Source: DASSUW01 sp963774155 (GTDB lineage: Bacteria; Actinomycetota; Thermoleophilia; Solirubrobacterales; Solirubrobacteraceae). Taken from it: DNA of 64,000 nt. The stretch is taken from positions 186,001-250,000 of the forward strand of contig CAVZDW010000002.1 in assembly GCA_963774155.1 (NCBI GenBank). The letters are read 5' to 3'. How positions within the stretch are numbered: position 1 is the first letter of the stretch; the number at the start of each line of letters is the position of its first letter. This document shows positions 55,833 through 64,000 of this stretch, piece by piece. The notes below the pieces were generated by a model that did not search any database, was not told where the DNA came from, and worked only from the letters and a program-made list of their open reading frames with translations. The position numbers were made by a program, and so were the translations under genes.

Positions 55833-56684
55833 ATGCGAGTAGGAGTGATCGGTGGCGGGCTCATGGGTTCCGGGATCGCGGAGGTGTGCGCGAGGTCGGG
55901 CGTCGACGTCACCGTGATCGAGGTCGATCCGGATCGCGCCGAGTCCTCGCGCGCGGCGATCGAGAAGTCGCTCGACCGTGGCGTGCGGTCGGAGAAGCTG
56001 TCGCCGGACGATCGCGACAGCGCGCTGGACCGGCTCGCGTTCTCCACGGCGCTCGAGGACATCTCGGGCGCCGACGCGGCGATCGAGGCGATCATCGAGG
56101 ACGAGGGCGCCAAGCGCGAGCTCTTCAAGCGGCTGGACGAGCTGCTGCCCGACGCCGACTTCCTCGCCTCCAACACCTCGTCGGTGCCGATCATGAAGCT
56201 CGGCGCGGGAACGTCACAGCCCCACAAGGTGATCGGGCTGCACTTCTTCAACCCGGTGCCGGTGCTCCCGCTGGTGGAGATCGTCCACTCGATCATGACC
56301 TCCGACGAGACGGCTACGCGCGTGCGCGAGTTCGCCGAGGAGACGCTCGGCAAGCAGTGCATCGACTCCCAGGACCGCGCCGGCTTCGTGGTCAACGCGC
56401 TGCTGATCCCGTACCTGCTGTCGGCGATGCGCATGTACGAGTCGGGCTTCGCCTCGCGCGAGGACATCGACCGCGGGATGGTGCTCGGCTGCGCGCACCC
56501 GATGGGGCCGCTGCGCCTGTCGGACCTGATCGGGCTCGACACGCTGCTGGCCGTGAGCGAGTCGCTGTACGAGGAGTTCCGCGACCCGGCGTCGGTGGCG
56601 CCGGCGCTCCTGAACCGGATGGTCGAGGCGGGCCTGCTCGGCCGCAAGTCCGGCCGCGGGTTCTACGAGTACGCGAAGAACTGA
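55833..56684 (+). CDS. 3-hydroxybutyryl-CoA/3-hydroxyacyl-CoA dehydrogenase
   Basis: 283 residues. VGVIGGGLMGSGIAEVCARSG is the NAD-binding loop; IGLHFFNPVPVLPLVEI carries the catalytic His, and the C-terminal 3HCDH domain has RAGFVVNALLIPYLLSAM and ADLIGLDTLL-like RLSDLIGLDTLLAV. Typical length for the stand-alone enzyme of butanoate or beta-oxidation pathways. Confidence 0.92.
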   Translation: MRVGVIGGGLMGSGIAEVCARSGVDVTVIEVDPDRAESSRAAIEKSLDRGVRSEKLSPDDRDSALDRLAFSTALEDISGADAAIEAIIEDEGAKRELFKRLDELLPDADFLASNTSSVPIMKLGAGTSQPHKVIGLHFFNPVPVLPLVEIVHSIMTSDETATRVREFAEETLGKQCIDSQDRAGFVVNALLIPYLLSAMRMYESGFASREDIDRGMVLGCAHPMGPLRLSDLIGLDTLLAVSESLYEEFRDPASVAPALLNRMVEAGLLGRKSGRGFYEYAKN

Positions 56685-56726
56685 GCCCGCGCGGCGTTCG
56701 GGCCGGCGAACCCCGTCCCGCCGCTT

Positions 56727-57110
56727 CTAGCTCAGGATCGAGCTGTGGCGCGCGACGACCCGCCATTGGCCGTCGTCGCCCCGGTTCCACACGTCGGTGA
56801 TCCGGAACGCGTTGGAGAGGCTGGTGTGGTGGAAGCTCGCGACCTGCGAGTAGCGGCTGTGCACCACGGCCGTGTCGCCATGGAGGTCGATGTCCATCGT
56901 CTCGTACGCGAACGACACGATCGTGTAGCCCTCGCGCGCGGCGTCCATCCACTGGTCCCGCGTCATCGGCACCGGGTTGAGGTGGATGGCGGTGAAGCGG
57001 AAGCCCGGCGCGACGATCTCCTCGAGCCGGTCCATGTTGCGGTCCTCGACCGCCTGCATCCACTCCTTCTGGAGCCGAGCCAGCGTGGCGCGATCGTCCT
57101 CGTCAGTCAT
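56727..57110 (-). CDS. SnoaL-like/NTF2-fold protein
   Basis: 127 residues with the DUF4440/NTF2 pattern: LARLQKEWMQAVEDRNMDRL, MDIDLHGDTAVVHSRYSQ and ITDVWNRGDDGQWRVVARH. Small-molecule binding or isomerase fold; substrate unknown. Separated from the lexA operon by 42 bases. Confidence 0.78.
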   Translation of the reverse strand: MTDEDDRATLARLQKEWMQAVEDRNMDRLEEIVAPGFRFTAIHLNPVPMTRDQWMDAAREGYTIVSFAYETMDIDLHGDTAVVHSRYSQVASFHHTSLSNAFRITDVWNRGDDGQWRVVARHSSILS

Positions 57111-57152
57111 CGAGGGCCGCAGGCTACACGCCGCGGGCCGGGCCCAGCGCGC

Positions 57153-57398
57153 TCAGCTCAGCGCGGTGTCGCAGCTCTCGCAACGGCCGCCGACGATGCC
57201 GGCTCCCGCCGACGCGCGGGGCAGCAGCTCGCCGCCGCAGACCGGGCACGCCGCGGGCACGTCCGCGCGCAGGACTTCCCACGCGCGCGAGATCACGTCG
57301 TCGAGCGTGGGACCGGACTCGATCTCCGGGCGTGGCCGGCAGTCGCTTTCGCGCATCCGGCGAGATGGTGCGGGACTCCGTGTCAGCAGTGCGCTCAT
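57153..57398 (-). CDS. Small zinc-ribbon protein coupled to lexA
   Basis: 81 residues with a CPVCGG ... CESCDT four-cysteine ribbon at residues 51-77. Its ATG 57398 overlaps the lexA stop by four bases, so it is translationally coupled and should be SOS co-regulated. No family recognised. Confidence 0.7.
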   Translation of the reverse strand: MSALLTRSPAPSRRMRESDCRPRPEIESGPTLDDVISRAWEVLRADVPAACPVCGGELLPRASAGAGIVGGRCESCDTALS

Positions 57399-58024
57399 GC
57401 CACCTTCCTCATTACCCCGACGACGCGCCCGAGGATGTTCACCTCGCGCGAGCGGATCGGCTCCATCGTGTCGTTCTCCGGCTGCAGGCGAACGTGGTCG
57501 CTCTCGCGGAAGAAGCGCTTGACCGTCGCGTCCTCGCCCAGGAGGGCGACGACGATGTCGCCGTCGGTCGCCGTGTCCTGCGGGCGCACCACGACGAAGT
57601 CGCCGGCGAAGATGCCGGCATTGATCATCGAGTCACCGCGGACCTGGAGGACGTACTCGCCCTCGTCGCCGCCGACTCGTGGGTCCACGGTCACGTGGTC
57701 CTCGATGTTCTCCTCGGCCAGGATCGGCTGACCCGCGGCGACGCTGCCGATGAGCGGCAGCCCGTCCGAGCCGCCGACCACCGACTTCACCGCGTCCACC
57801 GTCCGGTCGAGCAGTTCGATCGCGCGCGGCTTCGTGGGGTCGCGCCGTACGAGGCCGAGCTTCTCGAGGTTCGACAGATGCGCGTGCACCGTCGACGACG
57901 AGGCCAGCCCGACCGCCTTCCCGATGTCACGCACCGTCGGGGGATAGCCGTACTTCGCGGAGTACTTCTTGATGAAGTCGAAGATCTCCTGCTGACGCTT
58001 CGTCAGGTCCTTCCCGATGTCCAT
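57395..58024 (-). CDS. lexA: LexA SOS repressor
   Basis: 209 residues from ATG 58024 (MDIGKDLTKRQQEIFDFIKK); an ATG at 58066 lies inside the LexA box and is rejected. N-terminal winged helix: YPPTVRDIGKAVGLASSSTV. The cleavage site is Ala-Gly in GSVAAGQPILAEE, the catalytic Ser in VRGDSMINAGIFAGD and the Lys in ATVKRFF. It represses dnaE2, imuB and itself through the three boxes seen here. Confidence 0.95.
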   Translation of the reverse strand: MDIGKDLTKRQQEIFDFIKKYSAKYGYPPTVRDIGKAVGLASSSTVHAHLSNLEKLGLVRRDPTKPRAIELLDRTVDAVKSVVGGSDGLPLIGSVAAGQPILAEENIEDHVTVDPRVGGDEGEYVLQVRGDSMINAGIFAGDFVVVRPQDTATDGDIVVALLGEDATVKRFFRESDHVRLQPENDTMEPIRSREVNILGRVVGVMRKVA

Positions 58025-58060
58025 GACGGGGCTTGGCTCCTCGGTTCGTGGCGGGGAAGC

Positions 58061-58072
58061 GAACATCTGTTC
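58061..58072. promoter_or_regulatory. LexA box of lexA
   Basis: GAACATCTGTTC, 36 bases upstream of the chosen start; autoregulation. Confidence 0.85.
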
Positions 58073-58143
58073 GTAGACAGTAGCGAGGGGTCAGGACGGA
58101 TGCAATCGTGGCAAGGACCCAGGGCTATACTGCGGCCCTCACC

Positions 58144-58228
58144 GCGCCGATGGCGGAATTGGTAGACGCGCCAGGTTGAGGGCCTGGTCCGGGATAACCG
58201 GGTGGAGGTTCGAGTCCTCTTCGGCGCA
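58144..58228 (+). tRNA. tRNA-Leu (anticodon GAG)
   Basis: Acceptor GCGCCGA (58144-58150) pairs with TCGGCGC (58221-58227), discriminator A58228, long variable arm (class II), T-loop GTTCGAGTC, and anticodon stem CCAGG/CCTGG enclosing TTGAGGG with GAG at 58178-58180. CCA is not encoded. A strong terminator follows. Confidence 0.96.
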
Positions 58229-58229
58229 T

Positions 58230-58258
58230 CGAAAAGCCCCGCACAGCGGGGCTTTTCG
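58230..58258 (+). terminator. Terminator of tRNA-Leu
   Basis: CGAAAAGCCCCGC (58230-58242) pairs perfectly with its complement at 58246-58258 around an ACA loop, followed by GTGTTT. Confidence 0.88.
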
Positions 58259-58791
58259 TGTTTCTGGCTCGATCGTCCTGGCGCCGAAACCGATGCCGTG
58301 GCAACACGCTGGCAACATTCGCCAGCTACGCCGGTGAGCAGCCACTGACCGCCGGGACCACAACCCGGCAAAGTGGGTGCTCCTGTGTCGCGTTGTGATT
58401 CGGACTCTACAGCGCGGTGTCGAGTCGTCTTCAGCGAGTGCAAGTCTCGTCGAGGAGCGCAGTCTTGACTTGCGCTCCTGCCTGAGCGGGCGTGAGCTGC
58501 ATACGGTCCGGAGACGCCCGCATCCGTGGAAAAGCAGCCAGCAGGTTCGCGCGCCTCATGTCGGCCACTGCTCAGATTCGTCCTAAGCGACAGTGCCGGC
58601 CACCGAGACGCCGCGCTCGCGCGTGCCTCAAAGCGGGAGTGCCGCTCGACCGTCGTGCGACCACGTTTCGTGGGGACTTGTCAGCGACTCTATGGCCCGA
58701 ATCTGAAACGGCTTCGCGCTACGGCGCGGTCTACGCGGTATACGGCAGGGTCTTGCGCGAAGCAGGCGACGACGGGTTGCGGGGCGGTGAT
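58259..58791. other. 533-base interval after tRNA-Leu without a clear gene
   Basis: No credible coding frame or RNA was found. A 17-base copy (58420-58436) resembles the tRNA-Leu 3' end (58210-58226) at 15 positions. Base composition looks less GC-rich than the flanking genes. Possible remnant of a tRNA-integrated element. Confidence 0.4.
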
Positions 58792-59277
58792 CTAGTCCGT
58801 CAACTGTGCCCGCAACATCCAGAGCTGGTGATCGAGTGTTCGCTGTACCCCGATGAGCACGTGCTGAGATACGGCGTCGAGGGCACCGAGCCGTTCGCCG
58901 CGTTGCCGGACCCGGAGGGCGACGTCCCAGAGCTGTGAGCACAGGCGCTCTATAGCGTCTGCGGTCTCGGTGAAGCCGGGTTCCAGTGGTCGATGGTCGT
59001 CGAGTTCGAGGACGGTGGCGGCGGTGCCGTCGAGAGCGATCCCGATCGCAGCCGCGCGCTGGGCGACTTCATCTTCGAGCTCTCGCCATTCGTCGACGAG
59101 CTGTCCTAGGTGACGGTGGACGCTGAGGAACTCACGGCCGTAGGAGGCCCATTGCAACTGCTTTCCGGCGAGGGAAAGGGCGATCAATTCGACGAGCGTG
59201 AGCTGGAGCTGCTTTGCGATTTCCTCGCAGACCTCATCGGAGAGCGGCGGATTCGGCTTGTCGGGCTGGCTTGACAA
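58792..59277 (-). CDS. Dps/ferritin-like stress protein with a changed ferroxidase His
   Basis: 161 residues, LQLTLVELIALSLAGKQLQW and VHRHLGQLVDEWRELEDEVAQ matching the Dps helices. The usual His of KxLHW is Gln here (KQLQW), while the second His (VHRHL), Asp and Glu (LVDEWRELEDE) remain. It may bind DNA or iron poorly compared with a normal Dps. Its ATG is at 59277. Confidence 0.72.
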   Translation of the reverse strand: MSSQPDKPNPPLSDEVCEEIAKQLQLTLVELIALSLAGKQLQWASYGREFLSVHRHLGQLVDEWRELEDEVAQRAAAIGIALDGTAATVLELDDHRPLEPGFTETADAIERLCSQLWDVALRVRQRGERLGALDAVSQHVLIGVQRTLDHQLWMLRAQLTD

Positions 59278-59358
59278 CGAATTCTCCTGTTCGGGTTGGA
59301 CCCGAAGGACGGGGGCGGCCGGCAGGACTGGGGCGCCCTGCCGGCCACCGCCGCGTGT

Positions 59359-60202
59359 TCAGTCGGCGCTCTTCGCGGCGGCCAGGATCACCTTCGTGGT
59401 CGCGGCGGGCTGCGAGATCATCGGCACGTGGGAGGACTTCACTTGCGAGACCTTGGCATTGGCGCGCTTGGCCATGAACCGCTGGGTCGCGGGCGGGATC
59501 GCGCGGTCTTGGGTCGCGACCAGGTACCAGGACGGGATCGTCTTCCACGCGGGCTCGCCTGACAGCGACACGAACGCCTCTTGCGAGAACGGCCGCTGCG
59601 TCGCCCACATCTGGTTGGCGATGCGCCTCGGGACATCTGCGGCGAACGCGGTCTGGAAGCCGCGCTGCGTGATGTAGAGGTCGGTCCCCACGCCGCCACC
59701 GGGCAGCGGGTACGGGCGTGTGATCAGCGTCTGGGGCCCGAGCTCGCTGCCCGGGTTCATCCCCACGAGCTGCACGAGCGATTCACCCTGGTCGGGCGCG
59801 AACGCCGGCGATGTAGACCAGCGCCTTGACCTGCGGAATCCCGACGGCGGCGTTCGTGATCACCGCACCTCCGTAGGAGTGACCCACGAGCACGATCGGT
59901 CCGTCGATCGTCTCAAGGACGCTGCGAACGTAGGCGGCGTCGGAGGCGAGCGCGCGCAACGGGTTCGCCGGCGCGATGACATCGAAGCCCCGGTCCTGGA
60001 GCTTCGCCACGACGGCGTTCCAACCCGTCGAGTTGTCCCAGCCGCCGTGCACGAGCACGACGGTCGGCTTCGCCTGGCTGGTGCGACCGCCCTGCGATGA
60101 TGCCTGCGCGCTGGCGGCGGGGCCGACGGCCGCGATGGCGAGCGCGACGATGCCAGCCGTCAGCCAGGGGCGACGTGTGTTGTTACTGCGGCGAGTCCTC
60201 AT
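59359..60202 (-). pseudogene. Exported alpha/beta-hydrolase, frameshifted near 59806
   Basis: ATG 60202 overlaps the upstream hydrolase stop (ATGA). MRTRRSNNTRRPWLTAGIVA begins a signal peptide cut near ASAQA. The fold reads VVLVHGGWDNSTGWN, LVGHSYGGAVITN (Ser nucleophile), VYIA, then breaks: one extra G (GCC GGCG TTC) near 59804-59808. The +1 frame continues AFAPDQGESLVQLV and the C-terminal WYLVATQDRAIPP to KSSHVPMISQP. Joined length about 280 residues. The two paralogs in the window confirm the intended reading YIAAFAPDxGES. Confidence 0.8.
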
Positions 60203-60912
60203 CGCACCGTCTCCAGGGTCTCGACATGGGCGCGCCGGGCGGCCTGCTTGATCAGCTCCGCCGTCGCGCGCGGCTGCGAGACGTAGATCGCGTGGCTGCC
60301 TGCGGCTTCGACGACGGTCATGCCCGCCCGCTCGGACATGGCTCGCTGCGCGGGCGGCGGGATCATGCCGTCGTCGGTGGCGACCAGGTACCAGCTCGGC
60401 TTGCTGCGCCAGGCTGGCTCGGTGACGGCGCCGTTGAGCGCGTCGACGCCCCACGGGACCTGGGAGTCGGCCATGAAGGCGGCATCTTCCGCCGGCAGGT
60501 CGGCCGCGAACGAGTCCGCGAACTTCTCGCGGTCGAGGAACAGGAGCCCGTCGACGGGCGGCAGGATCGGCGGCACCGGCGCGCCCGGGGGCGGGTCGGC
60601 GATCAGGGAGTTGACCGACTCGCCGGCGTCGGGCGCGAAGGCCGCGATGTAGACCAGGCCGGCCACGCGCTCGTGGCGTCCGGCCTCGGTGATCACGACG
60701 CCGCCGTAGGAGTGGCCGACGAGGATCGTCGGGCCGTCCTGCTGGTCGAGCACGTTGTGGGTGGCCTCGACGTCGCTGTCGAGCGAGAGCGTCTGGTTCT
60801 GGACGACGCTCACGTTGAAGCCGTCCGCCTTCAGCAGGTCGTAGACGCCTCGCCAGCCGGAGCCGTCGACGAATCCGCCGTGGACGAGGACGACATTCTT
60901 CACATCGGTCAT
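60199..60912 (-). CDS. Alpha/beta-hydrolase, small cytoplasmic type
   Basis: 237 residues: VVLVHGGFVDGSGWRGVYDLL, LVGHSYGGVVI (Ser near 76) and EAAGSHAIYVSQP (His). Very close paralog of 19946-20641, differing mainly in the N-terminal third. It heads a two-gene unit with the exported homologue and is divergent from the LuxR-type ATPase regulator. Confidence 0.85.
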   Translation of the reverse strand: MTDVKNVVLVHGGFVDGSGWRGVYDLLKADGFNVSVVQNQTLSLDSDVEATHNVLDQQDGPTILVGHSYGGVVITEAGRHERVAGLVYIAAFAPDAGESVNSLIADPPPGAPVPPILPPVDGLLFLDREKFADSFAADLPAEDAAFMADSQVPWGVDALNGAVTEPAWRSKPSWYLVATDDGMIPPPAQRAMSERAGMTVVEAAGSHAIYVSQPRATAELIKQAARRAHVETLETVR

Positions 60913-61023
60913 GGCTGACCTCCTTGGTGTTGACCGGCCTCACATGAGGTCGGCGTGGTCATCCACGACTGTGCCGACGGCCCGGCAACGACGCGAGCGT
61001 CGGATGACGACACTTTCGGGCGT

Positions 61024-61059
61024 CTTCGTAAGTACTCATTCGGAGGTCGACTTACGAAG
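61024..61059. promoter_or_regulatory. Inverted repeat between hydrolase operon and LuxR regulator
   Basis: CTTCGTAAGT (61024-61033) and ACTTACGAAG (61050-61059) form a perfect 10-bp dyad with a 16-base spacer, in the 225-base divergent region. A likely operator for the LuxR protein at 61138. Confidence 0.65.
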
Positions 61060-61137
61060 CGCCGCGCCGAGATCAGCCGATGGAGCGATAGCAGCCTAAG
61101 CCGCGCAGGACCGTGCTTGTGAAAGGATCGTCCTGCG

Positions 61138-63894
61138 ATGCTCGCCGTCGCGCGCGACGATGCTGGGCCACTCCTGGGCCGCAGCGCCGAGGCGGAGACG
61201 CTGAGGTCGCTGTTGGATGGGACGGAAAGCGGCGGCGGGGCGCTCGTGCTGCGCGGCGAGCCGGGTATCGGCAAGTCGCGTCTCCTGGCGGAGGCGGCGG
61301 CGATCGCGCGCGAGCGCAACTTCGCGGTGCTGGGGACGATGGGGGTGCAGTGCGAGGCACGCGTCGGGTTCGCGGGTCTGCACCAGCTCCTGCGGCCGGT
61401 GCGTGACCACGCAGCCAGCTTGCTTCCCGCCCACCGCGCCGTGCTCGACACTGCGTTCGGCCTCGCAGACGGCGCTGCGCCGGAGCACTTCCGTATCGCC
61501 ATGGCGGTCCTCGATCTGCTCTGCGAGGTCGCCGCCGAGCGACCGCTACTGGTCATCGTCGAGGATGCGCACTGGCTCGATCGCCCGTCGTCGGACGTGC
61601 TCGCCTTCGTCGCCCGGCGCCTGGAGTCTGACCCGATCGTGCTTCTGGCCGCCGTACGGGACGGACATGCGTCCTCGCTCGTCGACGCTGGCCTGCCGGA
61701 GCACCGGGTCGGCGCGCTCGACCCCGTCGCCGCGGCGACGCTGCTGGACGCCTCACCGAAGCGACTCACCCCGACAATCCGCGACCAGATCCTGGACGAT
61801 GCCGCCGGCAATCCGCTGGCGCTGATCGAGCTGCCGATCGCCACCGCTCGCGCGGGGCAGGGCACGCCGATGCCGGGCTTGGTGCCCCTCACAGACCGAC
61901 TTGAGCAGGCGTTCGCCGCCCGGGTGTCCGACCTGCCCGAGGAAACCCGCCTCCTTCTGTTGACCGCTGCGCTCAACGACGAGGAACGTGTAAGCGAGGT
62001 GTTGGCGGCCAGCCGAATCGTGCACGGCGGACCTATGGAGGTGGATCTGCTCGACCCCGCCGTCGAGGCGGCGATCGTCCACCTCGACGAGCGGACCGTG
62101 CGCTTCCGCCACCCCTTGCTGCGCTCGGCCGTGGGCCAGGCCGCGAGCGTGGTGCAACGCCGGCGCGTGCACGAGGCGCTGGCCGACACTCTCGCCGCCG
62201 ATCCGGACCGTCGGGTCTGGCACCGGGCAGCGCTCGTCGCCGGCCCGCAGGAAGACGTGGCGGTGGAGCTCGAAAAGGCAGGCCGACGCGCCCGACGCCG
62301 CGGAGCGGTCAGCGTCGCCGCAACTGCGTTGCGTCGCGCCGCGGAGCTCAGCGAGCCCGCGCAACGCGCCCGGCGCCTGATCGCTGCGGCCGAGGCCGCC
62401 TTCGAGCTCGGGCAGACCGACCTCGTCGCCCCGCTGCTTCGCGAAGCTGAACAGCTTGAGCCCGGACCGCTAGAGCGGGCTCGCGCCACCTGGGTTGACG
62501 AGATGACCAACCCAAGAGCGCCAAGCCCCACATGGGCCGCGGCGTTGATCGCCGCTGCCGAGCAGGCCGGCCAGGCCGGCGATCGCGACCTGCACTTTGC
62601 CTTGCTGTGGCTCGTCGCCACGCGTGCCCATTGGGCAGACCCCGGTCCCGAGGCGCGACGGACCCTCGTGGAGGCGGCAAGTCGCCTCGGCGACGCCGAC
62701 GACCTGCACGTGCTGGCGATCCAGGCCTACGCCGACCCGTTCGGCCACGCACCGGCGGTGCTCGCCCACGTCCAGAAGGCCGCCGCCGAGGGCGGGAACG
62801 ACACCGACGCCTTGCTCTACCTGGGCAACGCCGCGGTCGCCGTCGGCGCCTTCGACGTCGGCGACACGTTGCTCAGCGCAGGGACCCAAGCGCTGCGCGA
62901 AGACGGACGCCTCGGACACCTGGCATACGTGCTCTCCGTGCAAGGAATCGTGACAACACGACTCGCCAAATGGGACATCGCAATCCCGGCCGCAGCAGAG
63001 GCAAGTCGCTTGTCGACCGAGCTCGGCCAGCCGCTCTGGAAGGCGGCAGCGGACACCATCGTCTCGGCGATCGCAGGGACGCGCGGTGACGCGGACGCAG
63101 CAGAGCAGGCGTCGGCCGACGCCGAGCGGATCGCACTGCCGATAGGTGCCGGCATGATTGTCGCCCTGGCGCAGTTCGGGAGGGTCTCCGCCGCGCTCGG
63201 GGCATCCCGACACGATCACGCCTACTCGGCCGCCGAGCGCCTCTTTGACCCCACCGACCCGGCCCATCATCCTGCGATGGCCTCCTGGATCATCGGCGAC
63301 CTCGCCGAAGCCGCCCTCCACACCGGCCACATCGAGGAGGCACGAGCGCGCGTGGCGCAGATCGAAGCCGCCGCCGGCGACAACCCGACAATCTGGATCG
63401 CGCTGGGTCTGCGGCACGCCCGCGCAGTGCTCGCCGACGACGACCAGGCGGCCCGACTCTTCGAGGAGGCACTGGGCGCCGACCTCGACCGCTGGCCCTT
63501 CCAGCGCGCCCGAGCCCTGCTCGCTCACGGCCAATGGCTACGCCGCCACCGTCGGATCACCGAGTCGCGCGCACCGCTGCGAGAGGCCCGCGACACCTTC
63601 GACGCACTCGGCTGCGCCGCGTTCAGCAGACGGGCACGCCGCGAGCTGCGCGCATCAGGGGAATCGAGCCAGCGGCGCGACCCCGCCGCCCGCGACCAAC
63701 TAACAGCCCAGGAACTCCAGATCGCTCACCTCGCCGCCGAAGGCCTCTCCAACCGCGAGATCGGCCAACATCTCTACCTCTCCCACCGCACGATCGGCAC
63801 GCACCTCTACCGCATCTTCCCGAAGCTCGGAATCACCGCGCGCGGCGAACTCGGCGCCGCCCTTTCAGCAGGCACGGCACCACCGCAAGGCTGA
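61138..63894 (+). CDS. Large LuxR-family AAA/STAND ATPase transcriptional regulator
   Basis: 918 residues. Walker A LRGEPGIGKSRLL near residue 45, Walker B LLVIVEDAHWLD near residue 142, a long helical repeat region (residues 350-820) and a C-terminal LuxR HTH: LTAQELQIAHLAAEGLSNREIG, then LSHRTIGTHLYRIFPKL. AAAGGA lies 12 bases before ATG. Divergent from the alpha/beta-hydrolase pair, so it probably activates them on binding a ligand; family members respond to nutrients or signals. The last 106 bases of the window after 63894 hold nothing recognisable. Confidence 0.9.
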   Translation: MLAVARDDAGPLLGRSAEAETLRSLLDGTESGGGALVLRGEPGIGKSRLLAEAAAIARERNFAVLGTMGVQCEARVGFAGLHQLLRPVRDHAASLLPAHRAVLDTAFGLADGAAPEHFRIAMAVLDLLCEVAAERPLLVIVEDAHWLDRPSSDVLAFVARRLESDPIVLLAAVRDGHASSLVDAGLPEHRVGALDPVAAATLLDASPKRLTPTIRDQILDDAAGNPLALIELPIATARAGQGTPMPGLVPLTDRLEQAFAARVSDLPEETRLLLLTAALNDEERVSEVLAASRIVHGGPMEVDLLDPAVEAAIVHLDERTVRFRHPLLRSAVGQAASVVQRRRVHEALADTLAADPDRRVWHRAALVAGPQEDVAVELEKAGRRARRRGAVSVAATALRRAAELSEPAQRARRLIAAAEAAFELGQTDLVAPLLREAEQLEPGPLERARATWVDEMTNPRAPSPTWAAALIAAAEQAGQAGDRDLHFALLWLVATRAHWADPGPEARRTLVEAASRLGDADDLHVLAIQAYADPFGHAPAVLAHVQKAAAEGGNDTDALLYLGNAAVAVGAFDVGDTLLSAGTQALREDGRLGHLAYVLSVQGIVTTRLAKWDIAIPAAAEASRLSTELGQPLWKAAADTIVSAIAGTRGDADAAEQASADAERIALPIGAGMIVALAQFGRVSAALGASRHDHAYSAAERLFDPTDPAHHPAMASWIIGDLAEAALHTGHIEEARARVAQIEAAAGDNPTIWIALGLRHARAVLADDDQAARLFEEALGADLDRWPFQRARALLAHGQWLRRHRRITESRAPLREARDTFDALGCAAFSRRARRELRASGESSQRRDPAARDQLTAQELQIAHLAAEGLSNREIGQHLYLSHRTIGTHLYRIFPKLGITARGELGAALSAGTAPPQG

Positions 63895-64000
63895 CCCAGT
63901 AGGCGATGGACGGCGAGCAGCCGTAACCGCAGACATCAGACAAACGTTTCCGTCTCCCATGCGGTGACACAGCCAGGGCGTGGACGGTGTCGCGCTTCCG

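Noticed and set aside
58139..58363. 74-residue minus ORF with DSNLHPVIPDQALNLARL
   Set aside because: Well-known artefact: antisense translation of tRNA-Leu.
58492..58938. 148-residue plus ORF overlapping the Dps-like gene
   Set aside because: Antisense and basic; no family or ribosome site. The Dps frame on the other strand is better supported.

Overview
This is a GC-rich (about 70 % by eye), gene-dense bacterial chromosome segment. Gene content points to an actinobacterium, most likely of the Thermoleophilia/Solirubrobacterales type. The reasons are the SOS mutasome set DnaE2 + ImuB + DUF6504 with GAACAnnTGTTC LexA boxes, a DUF385 (deazaflavin-type) reductase, an actinobacterial cholesterol-oxidase-like GMC enzyme, a c-di-AMP riboswitch, and many GTG starts with 1- or 4-base stop/start overlaps. 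The assignment is inference. No rRNA, insertion sequence, transposase, integrase or CRISPR array is visible. One tRNA (Leu, GAG) and the RNase P RNA are present.

Layout. 1-5.5 kb: a tightly overlapping amine-catabolic operon (ethanolamine-type permease, glutamine-synthetase-like gamma-glutamylation enzyme, gamma-glutamyl amide hydrolase, aldehyde dehydrogenase, SDR). 5.5-16.7 kb: mixed metabolism and transport (gamma-glutamylcyclotransferase, MFS exporter, acyl-CoA dehydrogenase divergent from an acyl-CoA ligase, class III aminotransferase, GMC oxidoreductase, AraC/DinB regulator, TetR regulator with twin operators in front of a DHA2 exporter). 16.7-25.5 kb: an accessory-looking stretch of small enzymes, hypothetical proteins and a broken divergent pair (FAD oxidase/HxlR regulator). 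25.5-29.5 kb: a MalT-like LuxR regulator flanked on both sides by the same triple half-site operator and by small membrane proteins (DUF1269, HdeD-like, VIT-like), which looks like a local stress regulon. 29.7-43 kb: aldo/keto reductase, CstA/YbdD pyruvate uptake, RTX-like secreted protein, threonine dehydratase with RidA, DUF255 protein, MMPL transporter, secreted trypsin-like protease, GlnA, HxlR and AhpD-like proteins. 43-58 kb: a c-di-AMP riboswitch before a disordered single-TM protein, cytochrome c, the SOS genes dnaE2, imuB and lexA (each with a LexA box at or near its start), a methyltransferase/sulfatase envelope operon, and rnpB. 58-64 kb: tRNA-Leu, a Dps-like protein, two alpha/beta hydrolases and a large LuxR-family ATPase regulator.

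The genes form several small units. The amine operon would glutamylate, oxidise and deglutamylate a small amine. IlvA and RidA are coupled because RidA removes the reactive enamine that IlvA releases. LexA controls three separate transcription units that make the translesion machinery. The LuxR-type ATPases probably control the genes divergent from them.

Six genes carry a single-base frameshift that splits an otherwise full-length family protein (near 4861, 18792, 19610, 25985, 44078 and 59806). They may be true pseudogenes or uncorrected sequencing indels. They are annotated at full extent so the intended product is clear.
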